Positions 48,993-56,975 of a DNA stretch of 64,000 nucleotides are shown here, piece after piece. The notes beneath the pieces are model-generated. The model was not told where the DNA came from. It saw only the letters and a list, made by a program, of their open reading frames with translations, and did no database searches. Position numbers and translations under genes: made by a program. Numbering within the stretch: the first letter of the stretch is position 1; the number at the start of each line of letters is the position of its first letter. Origin of the DNA: Serratia microhaemolytica (GTDB lineage Bacteria > Pseudomonadota > Gammaproteobacteria > Enterobacterales > Enterobacteriaceae); the NCBI RefSeq assembly GCF_004011885.1, contig NZ_SBEF01000001.1, forward strand, positions 163,885 to 227,884, written 5' to 3'.

Positions 48993-49301
48993 TTAAAAAC
49001 CGTTAGTCTGAAGAAACGTGCGGAAGCTCTGCTCGCTCCACGGCTGGCCACTGCGATCAAATACACGCTGCTGATTGAGCGCGTTGACCAGTTGATCCAA
49101 CTGCTCGATCCCCTGTTCAAAAATCTGTTCCAATGTCGCGATCAGTGCCGTTTCAAACGGATCTGGCACGCGTGCGCGCGTTTGCCAGATCACATTCTGA
49201 TATTGGCCTGGCTGGTGAATATGACCATTGCCACCGATACGATCAGGTTTGACCTGTTGGGTATCTGGCAAATAGGGGTTGATATCGGTAATCGGTTGCA
49301 T
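48993..49301 (-). CDS. small protein with recombinase-like HTH pattern
   Basis: A 102-residue protein between the oxygenase and ferredoxin genes; its start follows the ferredoxin stop by 1 bp, so it is certainly co-translated. The C-terminal part (ALIATLEQIFEQGIEQLDQL, then ALNQQRVFDRSGQPWSEQSF) resembles the helix-turn-helix segment seen in serine recombinases. It has no catalytic residues. A DNA-binding or oxygenase-associated role is possible; the function is unknown. Confidence 0.8.
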   Translation of the reverse strand: MQPITDINPYLPDTQQVKPDRIGGNGHIHQPGQYQNVIWQTRARVPDPFETALIATLEQIFEQGIEQLDQLVNALNQQRVFDRSGQPWSEQSFRTFLQTNGF

Positions 49302-49302
49302 A

Positions 49303-49620
49303 TTACTCCTCCGAAATGAAGGTGATTTGGATTTGATTGTCGATCACCCGGGTGGGGTAAGTGCGCAAATTGCGACCTCCGGGTTCACGCAGACACTGCC
49401 CAGTACGCACATCAAACTGAGCTTCATGCAGTGGACACTCAACTTTGCCATCTTCCACAAAGCCTTGGCTTAGCAAGGCATAAGCATGTGGGCAAACATC
49501 TTCCAGTGCGTAATATTGACCATCAACCAAATAAACGCCGATCTCTTTTCCCTCTATGTTGGCAGAGAAAGGAAAATCAGCCTTTACTTGCGATACTTCA
49601 CACACACTCCTCCAGCTCAT
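49303..49620 (-). CDS. Rieske-type ferredoxin
   Basis: A 105-residue 2Fe-2S ferredoxin with ligands C43, H45, C62 and H65 (CPHAYA, CPLHEAQFD). It shuttles electrons from the reductase to the oxygenase. It is the first gene of the operon. NirD-type or BphA3-type proteins are the nearest alternatives in the family. Confidence 0.95.
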   Translation of the reverse strand: MSWRSVCEVSQVKADFPFSANIEGKEIGVYLVDGQYYALEDVCPHAYALLSQGFVEDGKVECPLHEAQFDVRTGQCLREPGGRNLRTYPTRVIDNQIQITFISEE

Positions 49621-49641
49621 CGTTTTTTCCTCATGCTAAGT

Positions 49642-49657
49642 GTTTCATATATGAAAC
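49642..49657. promoter_or_regulatory. perfect 16-bp palindrome, probable IclR operator
   Basis: GTTTCATATATGAAAC is a perfect palindrome in the leader of the aromatic operon, 22 bp before the ferredoxin ATG and about 17-32 bp downstream of the expected transcription start. Size and symmetry suit an IclR-family site, and the operon encodes such a regulator. Binding has not been shown. Confidence 0.6.
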
Positions 49658-49680
49658 TAAGTTTATTATTTAATACACCC

Positions 49681-49708
49681 ACTATAGATATGGCTAACAT
49701 GCCGTCAA
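49681..49708 (-). promoter_or_regulatory. sigma70-type promoter of the aromatic operon
   Basis: On the minus strand TTGACG (49708-49703) and TATAGT (49686-49681) are separated by 16 bp, each one base from consensus hexamers or close to it. Transcription would start near 49674, leaving a 54-nt leader that contains the palindrome at 49642-49657. Confidence 0.6.
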
Positions 49709-49938
49709 GATGTACAGTCTATTTTTGTTAAAAAAAGGTTGGCAAATAGTTAACAATGCGATGAGGATCACAAAAAAATCGATATGATTGCTATGCTATT
49801 CACGCATATTGCCAAGCAAGCGAGAGGAAAAGGAGAAAATACGAAGAGTGTGCCAACTGACTCAGTCGGAGCACTGAATCATGAGCCCACCAACAACATT
49901 ATAGTGGGCAAGTTTAATTAAACTTTAATTACAATAGG

Positions 49939-51204
49939 TTATGGAGAAGTACCTTCCGCATTGCCCAGCACTACATCGATCTGGATCAGTGCATCTTCCA
50001 GCAACTCGGCTACCCCGACCACTCTTCTGGCCGGAACACCTCCTGGGAAGAAAGTGCTGTAGACCGCATCAACGGCAGCAATATCTTCAATATTTTTCAG
50101 GAAAATGTTTACCTTAACCACATCGGCCATCGCGTGTTCGATGCTCTCTACAATCGCTTTGATGTTGTTTAAGCACTGTTCAGTTTGCTGCTTAATGCCA
50201 CCCGCCACTTTTTTGCCGCTGATCGGATCTAACGGTAACTGGGCTGATAGATGGTTATAGTGCGAAAAAGCAACGGTTTGTGTTGATAGTGGGTGGTTGG
50301 GTGCTTTAGTGGTATTTCTGGCTTTGATCACAATACCGTGACGATCTTCAACCTGTTGTGGTGGTGTGCCATCACCGTGTGATACCACTGCTTCAATTTG
50401 CACTAACGCATCCATTGGCAGTGCTGAAGCGGCAATCACGGTGCGAGCTGGAAAGTAAGCTGCTGCACGTGCGATCGCAGAATCAGGGAAAAAGGTGGTA
50501 TAAACCTGATCTACTGCTTCAAGATCTGATAGATTTTTCAGGAACACATTGATTTTCACAATATCATCGATTGGCACATCGATACTTTCTAGGATAGCTT
50601 TCACATTCTTCAGGCACTGCGCTGCCTGTTCGCGTACCCCGCCGCTGACTAATTTGCCTGATTTGGGGTCAATCGGTAACTGTGCGGTGATATTGTTATA
50701 GTGCGAAAAGGCCACTGTCTGAGTGGAGAGCGCACAGACTGGCGCGTTAGCCGTGTTATTGGCTAGCTTGATCAAATCGCCTGCTTGTGGTGCATTCGGA
50801 ATGGTGCCCTCACCATTCGAGATCAATGCTTCAACCTGCACCAGTGCGCCAAGTGGCAAAGCGGCAACTGCAACTGTGGTACGTGTAGGAAGATAGGTAG
50901 GAAAGAAGGTTTTGTAAACCTGATCAACAGCATCTAGATCTCTAATATTTTGGACAAATACACTGATCCTGATCACATCGTTCATCACGTGGCCGATGCT
51001 GGCTAGCACTGCCTTGATGTTGTTAAAACATTGTGTTGCCTGTGCTGCTATGCCGCCATCCACCAATTTGCCGCTGTTAGGATCAATCGGTAACTGAGCA
51101 GAAAGGTTGTTGTAATGCGAGAAGGCCACAGTATGTGAATAGGGGCCGAGATCTGTTGGTGCGTTATCACTGTTTCTTGCTAGCACTGCATTAAAGTTGC
51201 TCAT
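49939..51204 (-). CDS. protein of three tandem RidA (YjgF) domains
   Basis: RidA proteins hydrolyse reactive enamines/imines; 2-aminomuconate deaminase belongs to the same family. This 421-residue protein holds three RidA domains in a row (about 1-133, 145-280 and 290-421), each beginning with a TVAFSHYNN-like strand and an AQLPIDP-xx-GK turn. The key Arg is kept in all three (R108, R254, R393); the later acidic residue is E125, E271 and D410. Domain 2 has a ten-residue insertion before its Arg. One chain may fold as the usual trimer. The ATG at 51204 follows GGAGAA; an upstream reading adds 19 unlikely residues. Confidence 0.92.
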   Translation of the reverse strand: MSNFNAVLARNSDNAPTDLGPYSHTVAFSHYNNLSAQLPIDPNSGKLVDGGIAAQATQCFNNIKAVLASIGHVMNDVIRISVFVQNIRDLDAVDQVYKTFFPTYLPTRTTVAVAALPLGALVQVEALISNGEGTIPNAPQAGDLIKLANNTANAPVCALSTQTVAFSHYNNITAQLPIDPKSGKLVSGGVREQAAQCLKNVKAILESIDVPIDDIVKINVFLKNLSDLEAVDQVYTTFFPDSAIARAAAYFPARTVIAASALPMDALVQIEAVVSHGDGTPPQQVEDRHGIVIKARNTTKAPNHPLSTQTVAFSHYNHLSAQLPLDPISGKKVAGGIKQQTEQCLNNIKAIVESIEHAMADVVKVNIFLKNIEDIAAVDAVYSTFFPGGVPARRVVGVAELLEDALIQIDVVLGNAEGTSP

Positions 51205-51287
51205 ATAAATCTTCTCCGTTAAGATTTTTATAAAAAATTCTATACAATTTTCATGCCACATCTCACATAACTCATTGAAAATAAATT

Positions 51288-51303
51288 ATTTCACATATAA
51301 AAC
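51288..51303. promoter_or_regulatory. partial copy of the operon palindrome upstream of the triple-RidA gene
   Basis: ATTTCACATATAAAAC matches GTTTCATATATGAAAC at 13 of 16 positions and lies 84 bp before the RidA start. The region is AT-rich, so a chance match is possible. If real, the IclR regulator also controls this gene. Confidence 0.35.
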
Positions 51304-51560
51304 TTATTGTATAGATAACTATTTATTATATTTCGTTCTTATAAGGTCGATTATATAGCTAAAAATAGTTATATGGTGGCTGCCGCAGCGGTTGTTATGG
51401 TGGGGCAAGAATGTGTGCAAAGATTAAGCATCACACCACTTCATTCAAAGCTTGTGTTATCGGCAGGATGTATCGCTGAGGACAGCGGTGATTTAGGTGA
51501 GATATTACTGGGAAAAGAAGTCATTAACGGTAGATATTACTGGCAGTTACATCACTGGCC

Positions 51561-51604
51561 GTAGAAACAGCAAGTAGAAACAGTAAATAGAAACAGTAAA
51601 TAGC
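51561..51604. repeat. 13-bp tandem repeat, three copies plus a partial one
   Basis: Units GTAGAAACAGCAA, GTAGAAACAGTAA and ATAGAAACAGTAA follow each other directly, then ATAG and C. Intergenic; likely replication slippage. Confidence 0.85.
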
Positions 51605-51660
51605 ACAGTCCGATTGCTCGGCGTACTTCCCTGTGCGCCAAAGTCAGTGAATCACTGTCA

Positions 51661-51692
51661 CTGAGTCACTGAGTCACTGAGTCACTGAGTCA
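51661..51692. repeat. 8-bp tandem repeat CTGAGTCA, four copies
   Basis: Four exact copies, flanked by degenerate ones (CTGTCA before, CTGCCGCA after). The core TGAGTCA is itself nearly palindromic, so the array can also fold on either strand. Intergenic and probably variable between strains. Confidence 0.9.
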
Positions 51693-51778
51693 CTGCCGCA
51701 GTGAGTGAAGATTTCGCTCGCTGCACAACAACAAAATGGCCACTACAATCCCGCTAGTCAGATCGGTTTTGATGCCTG

Positions 51779-52360
51779 TTACGCCAATATCGCGCCAAGA
51801 TGTGCTCGCAAACGATCAATGTCGGTAGCTATGTTCGGCTGCTTCATCACATCGTTGCAGATAAATGTCGGTAATGCTTCCATGCCAATAAATTGATTTA
51901 TCTTATGAAAATGCAGATAGACACCATCTACGCCAACACCGTGGAAAAATTGATCCGGCTCGGTAAAGGCTTCTAACGGCGCATTCCAAGTGAGACTCAA
52001 CATATACTTTTTCCCTTGTGACAGGCCACCAGAACCATATTTTTTACTGGCATCAGACTGTGAACGGCCATCGTTGGCATACAATTTGCCATGTCCAGCA
52101 GTGAAAACCTCATCGATATACTTCTTCATAATCCAAGGCTCTCCCATCCACCAACCAGGCATTTGGTAGATTACGATATCAGCCCACAGCAGTTTCTGTA
52201 ACTCGGTGTCGATATCATAACCATCATCAACCACGGTGACTTGTACCTGATGATTGGCTGCCCGCAGAAAATCCTCTGCAACATCACTTAACGTTTGATT
52301 TAGTTGACCAGCGGAGTGCGAAAACTGTTTTTTTGCATTAATAATCAGAATATTGCTCAT
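51779..52360 (-). CDS. mdaB: NADPH:quinone reductase MdaB
   Basis: Flavodoxin-fold FAD enzyme that reduces quinones by two electrons and so protects against redox cycling. The 193-residue protein equals E. coli MdaB in length; it starts MSNILIINAKKQFSHSAGQL and has QMPGWWMGEPWIMKKYIDEVF and GSGGLSQGKKYMLSLTWNAP. It may support the neighbouring catabolic genes, which can generate quinones, but it is a common housekeeping gene. Confidence 0.95.
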   Translation of the reverse strand: MSNILIINAKKQFSHSAGQLNQTLSDVAEDFLRAANHQVQVTVVDDGYDIDTELQKLLWADIVIYQMPGWWMGEPWIMKKYIDEVFTAGHGKLYANDGRSQSDASKKYGSGGLSQGKKYMLSLTWNAPLEAFTEPDQFFHGVGVDGVYLHFHKINQFIGMEALPTFICNDVMKQPNIATDIDRLRAHLGAILA

Positions 52361-52729
52361 GAGTATTGGGTCTTGTCAGAATAAAAAGTGTTATGGCTAG
52401 GATAACCATCTGTTTCCTGGTGCGGTGCAGTGTAAGCGATCCTCAGGTTGTCGTCACTCGCCGTTTAACACTGTTTAACCATAAATAACACCCAGTTTTA
52501 TTGCGCTCTACAGTAACCAATGGCGTTGGATCCGCTATCCTCCCGACAGCATGTGTTCTCGATTAGTCTGTTTAATAAATAGTTAGCTGACTATCGTCGA
52601 TTTCTGGCACACCAACGGGCTGGCGTGTTGAATCCCCAATGGAAAAAAATCGCACAGACAGTTCTGGAAAAGCGCGGTATTCTTGTTATTGGTTACTTTC
52701 TCGATCAACTTTCAAGGAATTTTTTCTGT
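52361..52729. other. intergenic region between divergent mdaB and the antiporter gene
   Basis: About 370 bp containing both promoters. A reading frame continuous with the antiporter begins at 52625, but its first 35 codons (before the ATG at 52730) do not resemble the family and were left out. Nothing else is seen. Confidence 0.45.
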
Positions 52730-53701
52730 ATGACATTGGCCTTTATTGCTGTAATTGTTGGTTTAGCTCTGCTGGTATGGAGTGCTGACCGTTTTGTTGA
52801 GGGTTCAGCCTGTACCGCTCGCCATTTCGGCATGCCTCCGCTGTTAATTGGCATGGTGATTGTCGGTTTCGGCACTTCAGCACCAGAGATGGTGGTTTCC
52901 GCCTTGGCTGCTTCACAGGGCAATCCTGGCATCGCACTGGGTAATGCTTATGGTTCCAATATCACTAACATTGCGTTGATCCTTGGTATCACCGCTCTGC
53001 TCAGCCCGATTGCTGTTCATTCACAGGTACTGCGCAAAGAGTTGCCTATCCTGGCTCTGGTAACCGGATTAGCCGCATGGCAGTTGTGGGATGGCGCAAT
53101 TTCGCGCTTTGATGCCGTGGTGTTACTGGTAATCTTTGCTGGTCTCATGGCCTGGAGTATCTGGCAAGGCTTAAAACAAAAAGATGATGCGTTGGGCAGT
53201 GAGACTGAGCAAGAGCTACAGATAAACACAATGCCGATCAACCGCGCACTGCTCTGGCTGGTGGTCGGGCTACTGCTGCTGATCGTCAGTTCACGTATTT
53301 TGGTCTGGGGTGCAGTCGAAATCGCTCACAGTTTCGGCGTCAGCGATCTGATTATCGGTCTGACCATTGTTGCGGTGGGCACCTCGTTACCCGAGTTGGC
53401 CTCTTCGGTCATTGCTACCCGTAAAGGTGAACACGATATCGCGCTAGGCAACGTGCTTGGTTCAAACCTGTTTAACACTCTAGCAGTAGTTGGTATTGCG
53501 GGTATCATCCATCCAATGACCGTCAGTGCAGACGTTTTAAACCGCGACATGTTAGTGATGGCTGTGCTGACATTATCACTGTTTGTACTTGGCTACCGGT
53601 TTGCTAAACCTGGACGCATCAACCGAGTTGCTGGTGCATTACTGTTAACTAGCTATATCGGCTATACCGCCTATCTGCTGTACAGTGTATTTGGGCAGTA
53701 A
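52730..53701 (+). CDS. CaCA-family sodium/calcium antiporter (YrbG-related)
   Basis: A 323-residue inner-membrane cation exchanger with ten predicted helices in two inverted halves. Each half carries an alpha-repeat: VGFGTSAPEMVVSALAA with GNAYGSNITNIALILG, and VAVGTSLPELASSVIAT with GNVLGSNLFNTLAVVG, which contain the ion-binding acidic residues. The ATG at 52730 has AAGGA upstream. It is related to E. coli YrbG but is not in the yrb locus and is not clearly its orthologue. Confidence 0.92.
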   Translation: MTLAFIAVIVGLALLVWSADRFVEGSACTARHFGMPPLLIGMVIVGFGTSAPEMVVSALAASQGNPGIALGNAYGSNITNIALILGITALLSPIAVHSQVLRKELPILALVTGLAAWQLWDGAISRFDAVVLLVIFAGLMAWSIWQGLKQKDDALGSETEQELQINTMPINRALLWLVVGLLLLIVSSRILVWGAVEIAHSFGVSDLIIGLTIVAVGTSLPELASSVIATRKGEHDIALGNVLGSNLFNTLAVVGIAGIIHPMTVSADVLNRDMLVMAVLTLSLFVLGYRFAKPGRINRVAGALLLTSYIGYTAYLLYSVFGQ

Positions 53702-53718
53702 TGCGTCGTCACGCTAAG

Positions 53719-53746
53719 CAAGGGCTAGCATCACCGCTAGCCCTTG
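53719..53746 (+). terminator. rho-independent terminator of the antiporter gene
   Basis: CAAGGGCTAGC and GCTAGCCCTTG form a perfect 11-bp stem with a 6-nt loop, followed by GTTGTTTTG, 18 bp after the antiporter stop and before the converging gltX end. Confidence 0.85.
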
Positions 53747-53782
53747 GTTGTTTTGATGTTAAGTGATGCGAAAAAACAAACG

Positions 53783-55198
53783 CTAGTTCTGCGTTTCACG
53801 CGCTGTAATGTAAGCCAATGCCTGATCGATACGCGCTAACGTGCATTGCTGCCCTATCGCGTGTACCGTAACATCCATCCCCGGTGACTGCCCTGCACCG
53901 GTCACCGCAACGCGCAGTGGCATTCCCACTTTACCCATGCCAACAGCCAACTCATCAGCACTACTCTGGATCGCGTGATGTATGCTCTCTACGCTCCACT
54001 CCCTGATCGCTGCCAATTTCTCACGCACCAATTGCAATGGTTGACGCGCCACCGGACGCAGATGTTTCTTCGCTGCATCTGCATCAAACTCACTGAAATC
54101 CTGATAGAAATAGCGGCTGGCTTGTGCCATCTCTTTTAATGTTTTGCAGCGTTCACCCATCAGCTTGACAAGCTCTGTTAATACTGGGCCCTGAGTAGTA
54201 TCGATTCCTTGCTGCTCCATGTGCCAAGCTAAGTGAGTTGCCACCTCTTCCGCAGGCAAATGATTGATATAGTGATGGTTCAACCACTGTAACTTTTCAG
54301 TATTGAACGCGCTGGCAGACTTATTGATCGCCTCAATGGTAAAGTGAGTTTTCATCTCATCGAGGGAAAAAATCTCCTGATCACCATGTGACCACCCCAA
54401 CCGCACCAAGTAATTTAATAAAGCCTGTGGCAGATAGCCGTCGTCACGGTACTGCATGACACCTACCGCACCATGACGTTTGGAGAGTTTCTTACCATCA
54501 TCACCCAAGATCATCGAAACATGGGCATACTCCGGCACCGGTGCGCCGAGCGCTTTCAGAATATTGATCTGGCGTGGTGTGTTATTAATATGGTCTTCAC
54601 CACGGATGACATGGGTGATTGCCATATCCCAGTCATCAATCACCACACAAAAATTGTAGGTAGGCGCGCCGTCGCTACGGCGAATGATCAGATCATCCAG
54701 TTCCTGATTACTGAATTCGATCGGGCCACGGATTTTATCATCAAAAATCACCGAGCCGGTTTGCGGGTTACGGAATCGCACCACATGCGGCTGATGTTCA
54801 TCGTGATTGCTAGCGTTATCTCGGCAATGACCATCGTAACGCGGCTTTTCACCTGCCGCCATCTGCTGTTCACGCACGCTCTCCAGACGTTCCTTCGAGC
54901 AGTAGCATTTGTAGGCGGTGCCTTGTTGCAACATCTGCTCAATCACCGCGTTGTAGCGATCAAAACGTTTGGTCTGAAAATAGGGGCCTTCATCCCAATC
55001 CAGATTTAACCAGTTCATCCCCGCCATAATGGCATCTATCGCCTCTTGGGTTGAACGTTCGAGATCGGTATCTTCAATACGCAACACAAACTCACCGCCG
55101 GCATGACGGCTAAATAACCAAGAATAAAGCGCAGTACGTGCGCCGCCAACATGAAGATAGCCAGTAGGACTTGGGGCAAAACGGGTTTTGATTTTCAT
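53783..55198 (-). CDS. gltX: glutamyl-tRNA synthetase
   Basis: Class I synthetase charging tRNA-Glu. The 471-residue protein (same as E. coli) has the HIGH-type motif in [17 protein letters not shown] and the KMSKS-type motif in KKLSKRHG, plus zinc-site cysteines in the CYCSKERLE segment. Divergent from the tRNA-Val cluster, as in E. coli. Confidence 0.98.
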   Translation of the reverse strand: MKIKTRFAPSPTGYLHVGGARTALYSWLFSRHAGGEFVLRIEDTDLERSTQEAIDAIMAGMNWLNLDWDEGPYFQTKRFDRYNAVIEQMLQQGTAYKCYCSKERLESVREQQMAAGEKPRYDGHCRDNASNHDEHQPHVVRFRNPQTGSVIFDDKIRGPIEFSNQELDDLIIRRSDGAPTYNFCVVIDDWDMAITHVIRGEDHINNTPRQINILKALGAPVPEYAHVSMILGDDGKKLSKRHGAVGVMQYRDDGYLPQALLNYLVRLGWSHGDQEIFSLDEMKTHFTIEAINKSASAFNTEKLQWLNHHYINHLPAEEVATHLAWHMEQQGIDTTQGPVLTELVKLMGERCKTLKEMAQASRYFYQDFSEFDADAAKKHLRPVARQPLQLVREKLAAIREWSVESIHHAIQSSADELAVGMGKVGMPLRVAVTGAGQSPGMDVTVHAIGQQCTLARIDQALAYITARETQN

Positions 55199-55446
55199 TC
55201 AATTCACAGCCTTATGATGCAACGTCTTAGGTTAAATTGCCGCTAGTGCTCTTGCCAGCGAGAGTTTGCCAGTTAAAAACTGTCGCACATTCTACCACTA
55301 CCGATTAATTCCTCAATGCCAGTGCACTCTCTGCTGCCGTGTATAGCCAAGGCAGTAGTACCGAATTATCCTGCTGTTTCCAATAAAGATCTCAACAGTC
55401 AATTGACTAAATTTGCGTCGAACAACTGAAATCATTTTAAAAAGCG

Positions 55447-55474
55447 TTGACTCATATCGAACTATCCCTATAAT
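55447..55474 (+). promoter_or_regulatory. promoter of the tRNA-Val/Lys operon
   Basis: TTGACT (55447-55452) and a perfect TATAAT (55469-55474) are separated by 16 bp and lie 16 bp before the first tRNA. A strong stable-RNA promoter. Confidence 0.85.
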
Positions 55475-55489
55475 GCAGCACCAGCAAGA

Positions 55490-55565
55490 GGGCGATTAGC
55501 TCAGTTGGTAGAGCATCTCCTTTACACGGAGGGGGTCGGCGGTTCGAGCCCGTCATCGCCCACCA
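55490..55565 (+). tRNA. valT/valU-type: tRNA-Val (anticodon TAC), copy 1
   Basis: 76-nt cloverleaf with encoded CCA. Acceptor GGGCGAT pairs with ATCGCCC, the anticodon loop reads CTTTACACG. First of four tRNA genes. Confidence 0.97.
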
Positions 55566-55688
55566 TCTTGCTGCATGATTGTTTGGTACGTGACTATTAA
55601 CTCCGGCTCAACTTTCATGGTTAGTTGTTGTGCACGCTGGCGGTTAAGCTTGTTAAGTGTGTCGACAAAGCAGTAAGTAGCAAAATGA

Positions 55689-55764
55689 GGGCGATTAGCT
55701 CAGTTGGTAGAGCATCTCCTTTACACGGAGGGGGTCGGCGGTTCGAGCCCGTCATCGCCCACCA
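55689..55764 (+). tRNA. tRNA-Val (anticodon TAC), copy 2
   Basis: Identical over 76 nt to copy 1 (GGGCGATTAGC to CATCGCCCACCA). It is separated from copy 1 by 123 bp of unrelated spacer, longer than the spacers in E. coli. Confidence 0.97.
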
Positions 55765-55916
55765 TCATTTTTCTATTAACGTATTGCTACTGTTGTTTGT
55801 TGTCCGAGCATTGTTGTTGGCCTGGTGTTATTTCAGTTCTAAGCTGAGCACACAGTTATCAATTAGCCAATAAACTGGCCTCGACATCAAATTTTTACAC
55901 AGTAAGCGGCTGAAGT

Positions 55917-55992
55917 GGGTGATTAGCTCAGTTGGTAGAGCATCTCCTTTACACGGAGGGGGTCGGCGGTTCGAGCCCGTCATCACCCACCA
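55917..55992 (+). tRNA. tRNA-Val (anticodon TAC), copy 3, acceptor-stem variant
   Basis: Same 76-nt sequence except that acceptor pair 4-69 is T-A instead of C-G (GGGTGAT with ATCACCC). Both sides changed together, so the stem is intact and the gene is very likely functional. Confidence 0.97.
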
Positions 55993-55999
55993 CTTCTGC

Positions 56000-56075
56000 G
56001 GGTCGTTAGCTCAGTCGGTAGAGCAGTTGACTTTTAATCAATTGGTCGCAGGTTCGAATCCTGCACGACCCACCA
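56000..56075 (+). tRNA. lysV: tRNA-Lys (anticodon TTT)
   Basis: 76-nt cloverleaf with CCA: GGGTCGT pairs with ACGACCC, anticodon loop CTTTTAA. It starts 8 bp after the third tRNA-Val, so it shares its transcript, as valY-lysV in E. coli. Confidence 0.97.
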
Positions 56076-56272
56076 CTTAAAACCACTCCTTAGCTTGTTG
56101 TCGATGCTAGTACACCGGAAGGTAACATGGCGCTAGCGCTTGGCATCCGCAGAGCTCCCGCGTTCGGTTATTGGTCTATTTCTGTACTATAAGATTGATT
56201 TATGCACCAGCTCAATCTCTATACCATCTGGCCTGTAACCTGATCTCAAGCTGATTACAAGCCAAGCCCTGC

Positions 56273-56902
56273 TTACTGCAAAAATGGATTGGTGATGCGC
56301 TCATGCCCAAAACTGGACATCGGTCCATGACCAGGAATAAACATCACTTCATCACCTAACGGCAGTAGTTTATTACGAATTGAAGCGATCAAAGTTTGAT
56401 GGTTCCCTTGAGGAAAGTCGCTACGCCCTACACCACCGTTAAACAGCACATCCCCCACCAATGCCAGACCGGCTTCTCGGGCAAAAAACACCATATGACC
56501 AGGAGTATGTCCGGGAGCATGCAACACCTGCAGTCTGACTTCACCAATCTGTAACTCGTCACCTTCTACCAGCCAACGCGTCGGAGTTAATGGAGGGCAG
56601 TCACTAAAACCAAATAGCTGGCTCTGTGCTGGCAATCCCGCTAACCAGAAGTCATCTTGCTTGCCTGGGCCGTAAATCGGCACCTGATAATGCAGCGCAA
56701 GTTCAGCCGCAGCACCAACATGATCAAGATGCCCATGAGTCAGCAGAATCTGGCTCACCTGCACCCCACTGTCATTCACTGCTGATTTCAGCTTTTCACT
56801 ATCACCACCAGGGTCAACCAGTGCAGCCTGCCGCGTTGTCTCACACCAGAGTAAGGTACAATTTTGGCTAAATGCCGTAACAGGAATAATGCGATATTTC
56901 AT
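56273..56902 (-). CDS. gloC: type II glyoxalase-like metallo-hydrolase (YcbL/GloC)
   Basis: Small metallo-beta-lactamase protein with glyoxalase II activity in E. coli. The start at ATG 56902 ([15 protein letters not shown]) gives 209 residues; reading further upstream adds 37 residues that overlap the mepK end. Metal motif [11 protein letters not shown], later ligands in [12 protein letters not shown] and [15 protein letters not shown], and PGHGP. Third gene of the ldtD-mepK-gloC group. Confidence 0.95.
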   Translation of the reverse strand: MKYRIIPVTAFSQNCTLLWCETTRQAALVDPGGDSEKLKSAVNDSGVQVSQILLTHGHLDHVGAAAELALHYQVPIYGPGKQDDFWLAGLPAQSQLFGFSDCPPLTPTRWLVEGDELQIGEVRLQVLHAPGHTPGHMVFFAREAGLALVGDVLFNGGVGRSDFPQGNHQTLIASIRNKLLPLGDEVMFIPGHGPMSSFGHERITNPFLQ

Positions 56903-56975
56903 AAAGCCCCATAAAGCAACGCCACCCATGCAGCACATGAGTGGCGTTAACAGTATTAATGTTGTTCTGCCGTGA

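Larger units (their letters stand above)
49621..49938. other. control region between the aromatic operon and the triple-RidA gene
   Basis: 318 bp holding the operon promoter and palindrome described separately and the 3' end region of the triple-RidA gene. Nothing else is recognised. Confidence 0.5.
51205..51778. other. gene-free, repeat-bearing region between the triple-RidA gene and mdaB
   Basis: About 575 bp. It holds the promoter side of the RidA gene, a 16-bp site resembling the aromatic-operon palindrome (51288-51303), and two short tandem arrays (51561-51604 and 51661-51692). No reading frame here looks like a protein. Confidence 0.6.

Noticed and set aside
51373..51564. 63-codon frame between the RidA gene and mdaB
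   Set aside because: Short, no family resemblance and next to tandem arrays; no evidence of coding.
52625..52729. N-terminal extension of the antiporter
   Set aside because: The first 35 codons are hydrophilic and unlike the family; the ATG at 52730 has a better ribosome site.
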